Shown here piece after piece: positions 61,051-64,000 of a DNA stretch of 64,000 nt. The first letter of the stretch is position 1; each line of letters begins with the position of its first letter. This DNA is from Bradysia coprophila. Lineage: Eukaryota > Arthropoda > Insecta > Diptera > Sciaridae. Below the pieces are notes generated by a model. The model was not told where the DNA came from. It saw only the letters and a list, made by a program, of their open reading frames with translations, and made no database searches. The position numbers and the translations under genes are program-made. The stretch spans positions 4,030,001 to 4,094,000 of the forward strand of contig NW_023503374.1 of NCBI RefSeq assembly GCF_014529535.1. Direction: 5' to 3'.

Positions 61051-61866
61051 ATATCAGCGAACATTAAACTTATATTATAGATATATATGAACGGCAAAAA
61101 TTATATTTTCTAATAATTGAACTCTTGCAGCAATTACATTAAAAATTGAAAAAAAAAATATGTTCACAAATAAAAAAGCTTTGAGTAAAAAAAAGTATAC
61201 AAAAACTAGTATATACTTATATAAAGCATGTTTTGGAACGTTGTAATTTTGTGTCGACTTTGACTCCGACCGTCGAAAGCACATTTTAAAATAACAAGAA
61301 ACAAGTCGAGATGTCGTTTATATGTCAAACATACAAGTTCTCAACTCTTGTCGTTCAAATGATTTAATGACTCGGAACCAACACTCTAGCAAGTCGCAGA
61401 TACAACATTTTTGGCAATTTCTAAGAATCGAGTCTACGTTTCAAATTCGATTTATTGTATCTGTATCTATTTTTTCCAACTCAGCATCATAATGTGCAAA
61501 ATTTGCGAACATTCGACGCTCTGTTGCATAAATCATGTATAAGGATCACGGTCACGATGTGTAATTATGATCATAATTACACATCTAAAGCCTAATAAAG
61601 TACTTTTCACTCAGTGGCATAGTTATTAACCAATTTTAATAGTACATTGAATGACAAGGGGCGAAAGTAAAAAAATTCAACCGTGTGCGAGAGTTGATGC
61701 CCGCGCCGAAGGCAAGGGCCTCAATCGCACAGGTTGAATTTTTTTATTTTTGCCCCGAGTCGTTCATACTATTTTTTTTGATACCAACATTGAAAATTGA
61801 TACGTATCGCAAACATCGCAACAAAATGTTGAAATAAGAAGGCATTTAGCCAGAAAATGCGGGGGT

Positions 61867-61888
61867 CCAGGGGGCGGCAGCCCCCTGG
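61867..61888. repeat. Perfect GC-rich hairpin
   Basis: CCAGGGGGC pairs exactly with GCCCCCTGG around the tetraloop GGCA. It is preceded by CGGGGGT, giving an isolated GC island of about 30 bp. Confidence 0.8.
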
Positions 61889-61942
61889 TATATGAAAAAT
61901 TTAATAATTTAGCCATCACAACAATAACACACACAAAAATTA

Positions 61943-62066
61943 CAGTGAACGACATCTCAAATGTCTCACTGTCAAATTTTTCTGAGAATTTTATTGTGTC
62001 ATTGCAAATTCACAATGACATTCTCTGAAAAAAATGACAGTGAGACATTTGAGATGTCGTTCACTG
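61943..62066. mobile_element. 124-bp Tc1/mariner-like MITE
   Basis: A 32-bp perfect terminal inverted repeat starts CAGTGAACGACATCTC and continues through CACTGTCA. TA flanks both ends (61941-61942 and 62067-62068). The inner sequences (TCTGAGAATTTTATTGTG against CACAATGACATTCTCTGA) are also partly inverted. CAGTG-type ends with TA duplication are typical of Tc1/mariner MITEs. Confidence 0.85.
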
Positions 62067-62615
62067 TAAGATATAACTAACAAATCATTCAGTAACAAAA
62101 AGTATCAACTTTGTATGCTAATTTCAATAAGAACACTGGCGCACAGTGTTTTACAATTTTGATCAAAGTATTCTGCATAATATGAGCGGATTTTGTTGAC
62201 AACTCGACTCATTTCTCTCATTTTCTGTGACGTCAGTCACTTTCGCTGTTCGTTCAGTTGCGTTCGCTCTTCGTTAAGTACTTTCTCCCCGTGGGATGCA
62301 TTTTTTTACTTTCGCCCCTCATATGCGGGGCGAAAGTATCATTTTTCAATGTTGGTATCAAAAAAATACCTTTTGCTGGGGTTGAAGCAAAAGCTTCGAC
62401 TTAAACTTATACTTCGTAAGTGTGAGGCTCGCGCTCATTCTCAAACTCGAAGTAGATACTTAGGGTAAGTTGGAAATACATGGTATCTCTAGGGGGGTAT
62501 GCTGATTTAAATAAGGGTACTCAAGAAAAATAAATGAAAGAATCTGAATCCTCGTCTCAAAATACATAGAATTCATTAACTCATTTGACGATATCAAAGT
62601 CACTGTAGAGTAGTG

Positions 62616-63550
62616 AAATGAGTGGTGGTGACGGTGTTTCGCAAATTGATGTCGAGTTGGAGGTTGAATTGTTAAAATCAGACACCGAGTCGAATCAAAT
62701 ATCCGATGTTAACCAAAGGGACCAGTCAATTACACAGAAATCAACGGCAGAACTGGCCAACAACGAAATGAGGCTCTTACTAAAAGAAATACGAGACTTG
62801 CAATGCACCAAAGATGACCTTCAACAATATAGCCGTTCGATGAATAAACGACTACTAGAAATGGATCACAGAGTAAATTCAAACTGTTCTTCAATTAATT
62901 TGATGGAATTTAGGTCAAGTTCAATCGAGGATTCGCTTCAACGCAGTAACTACGAGGCCGAATTGCTAAAACAAAGTGTTCTGTCGCATAACATAAGTAT
63001 AATGGGCCTACCGGCTGCCGTTGGAGAGGATTTTAACTTAATATCACTGAAAATTTTCCAAATAATTGGTTGTGACACCCGGCGAGCCGACATATTTGGC
63101 TGCTATCGCATCAAAAAGGCAAAAACGTTCACGAATATTTTCATCGCAAAATTCAACGATTTTGCTACCAAGCAAAGGATCATGAAAGCTAAAGTGGACA
63201 AGGTGGTGAAGGCACGTGATATCATCGGTTCGGATACATCAATCGGAAACTCCACGATATTCATCAATAATCATGTAACGCCGTTTTTTGGAAAACTTCT
63301 GGCCGAAGGTCGAAAGGCCGTCAAAGATAAGAGGATTCATTCAGTTTGCCTTAATCGAAATGGCTGTAATGTTCGTCTAGAGGCCAACGGAGCAGAAAGA
63401 ATCTATTGCAGCACTGATGAGCTGTATCAGATGCTGACGTCACTAGACCATCGATCAGGGCCGAGTAACCAATTCAACAGTTATTCGAAAAGGCAACGCC
63501 CAGAAGATGATGATGACTCGCCAAAAAGTTTGCAGAGAGCTAAAAAGTAA
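62616..63550 (+). pseudogene. LINE ORF1 (main part), split from its start by the CACTA-ended element
   Basis: An open frame of 311 codons from ATG 62618 to TAA 63550. The original start lies at 56026 on the other side of the inserted transposon. The N-terminal half has heptad-like sequence (EMRLLLKEIRDLQCTKDDLQ, then MNKRLLEMDHRV), a likely trimeric coiled coil. The C-terminal half, from HNISIMGLPAAVGEDFNL through IFINNHVTPFFGKLLAEGRK to IHSVCLNRNGCNVRLEANG, matches the RNA-binding ORF1 domain shared by many insect LINEs and the baculovirus FP-like family. ORF1 proteins coat LINE RNA. The frame is intact apart from the insertion, so the copy is young. Confidence 0.82.
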
Positions 63551-64000
63551 GTTTTTTTTTTGATGTGATCGGGATTATAGTCGGGCTGAATTTTGCTGAC
63601 GACAAAAAAATCACGCACAATAAAATCTCGTCTATTGATGCTTCAAACGTCCATAAACAACTTCTTCAATTGGTGTTGCAGAAACGGTTTCGAGTTAAAT
63701 GAAGGTAAATGCAAGATTATGTCAATCACACGAAAACGCTCCCCGATTTTGACTGATTATTATATGAATGGCAAACTGCTGGAACGAGTGCATGAGGTCA
63801 AGGACCTCGGTATAACGTACAGAAACGATTTCTCATTTACCAATCACGTAGAGCTAGTTGCCAAGAAAGGACAGTCGATGCTGTCATTCATTAAAGGGCA
63901 ATGTTATGGAAGGTTTAACGTCGAAACAGCGAAGATGCTTTACTCATCGGTCGTTCGCTCGCATCTCGAGTTTGCTTGCTCAGTTTGGTCGCCTCATCAT
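63551..64000 (+). pseudogene. LINE ORF2 remnant (RT end), continues past the window
   Basis: Directly after ORF1, a frame reads GLNFADDKKITHNKISSID (from about 63572), the catalytic FADD box of reverse transcriptase. After a frameshift near 63680 comes NGFELNEGKCKIMSITRKRS, then VHEVKDLGITYRNDFSFTNH and SSVVRSHLEFACSVWSPHH at the window edge. The endonuclease and the N-terminal two thirds of the reverse transcriptase are missing, so the element suffered a large internal deletion. It runs off the right end of the window. Confidence 0.8.

Larger units (their letters stand above)
61771..62367. mobile_element. TIR element nested next to the right end of the CACTA-ended element
   Basis: TTTTTTTTGATACCAACATT (from 61772) is the inverse of AATGTTGGTATCAAAAAAAT (62348-62367). 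Outside and inside these ends lie copies of GGGGCGAAAGT: single at about 61659, and as a palindrome ACTTTCGCCCC...GGGGCGAAAGT at 62308-62337. The target duplication is unclear. The element itself hosts the 124-bp mariner-like MITE at 61943-62066. Confidence 0.55.
56111..62615. mobile_element. 6.5-kb CACTA-ended DNA transposon
   Basis: Terminal inverted repeats of exactly 238 bp (56111-56348 and 62378-62615) start CACTACTCTACAGTGAC and differ at only about six positions. AAA occurs directly outside both ends (56108-56110, 62616-62618), a 3-bp duplication, and excision in silico restores a LINE frame. A CACTA start and 3-bp duplication are hallmarks of the CACTA/EnSpm superfamily. The interior carries two divergently oriented genes (57016-58717 minus, 59133-59750 plus), both now damaged. 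It also has subterminal copies of ACAAAATTACAACGTTCC (three left, one inverted right) and nested small elements. The near-identical ends indicate recent activity. Superfamily assignment rests on the ends, not on a recognised transposase. Confidence 0.85.

Noticed and set aside
56111..62615. Reading the 238-bp inverted repeats as 5' untranslated regions of two LINE copies in opposite orientation
   Set aside because: The equal lengths, CACTA start, AAA duplication and exact in-frame healing of ORF1 across the insertion fit a DNA transposon much better.

Overview
The window looks like nuclear DNA of an insect, most likely a lower (nematoceran) fly. It is AT-rich, with short GT-AG introns and several signal-peptide-bearing chitin-binding (peritrophin-A/CBM14) genes. 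It carries a dense load of small DNA transposons and LINE fragments, plus elements built like dipteran DINE-1/Helentron-derived (HINE) repeats. The assignment to a fly is inference. The gene structures below were read by hand from splice sites and reading-frame continuity.

Host genes. Five peritrophin/mucin-like genes can be assembled exon by exon: 2641-3694 (-), 18174-19434 (-), 22392-23367 (-), 26875-27801 (-) and 33519-36123 (+). All begin with a tiny coding exon of 7-16 nt ending in a phase-1 intron, followed by the rest of a signal peptide and 3-4 CBM14 domains. They are probably a locally expanded family secreted into the peritrophic matrix or another chitinous layer. The last carries a Cys/Thr/Pro mucin block of about 25 11-residue repeats. 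Two other genes are complete: a six-exon calcyphosine-like EF-hand protein (15042-16268, +) and a three-exon secreted PA-domain protein resembling PRADC1 (39873-40628, -).

Mobile DNA. HINE-like elements lie at 5505-7239 (-), 20467-21558 (+), 28354-31519 (+, compound) and 53964-55756 (+, compound). They share a subterminal inverted repeat, a GTCY microsatellite, a core of ~145-bp tandem units and a 3' hairpin followed by CTGA. hAT-like non-autonomous elements with 8-bp target duplications lie at 47-988, 25135-25287, 41149-41780 and 46632-46844. Long foldbacks lie at 8508-9346, 19792-20103 and 38083-39370. LINE remnants include one with a probable restriction-like endonuclease end (7645-9950), a (TTGAA)-tailed one (11838-12903), two internally deleted RTE-like copies (25008-25475, 41801-42700), and one running off the right edge (56026-64000). 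A satellite with a hairpin in each monomer and a higher-order duplication lies at 47255-48335.

Most interesting object. Positions 56111-62615 form a 6505-bp element with 238-bp, nearly identical terminal inverted repeats beginning CACTACTCTACAG. It is flanked by a 3-bp AAA duplication and inserted in the ORF1 of a LINE. Removing it and one AAA gives an uninterrupted 339-codon frame. Inside are two divergent genes: a Cys-rich orphan protein with two frameshifts (57016-58717, -) and a small two-exon, possibly DNA-binding protein with one in-frame stop (59133-59750, +). Repeated subterminal motifs are also present. Together these suggest a CACTA-ended animal transposon whose transposase is the orphan family. 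Large stretches (about 42.9-46.0 kb and 48.3-54.0 kb) hold no recognisable gene.
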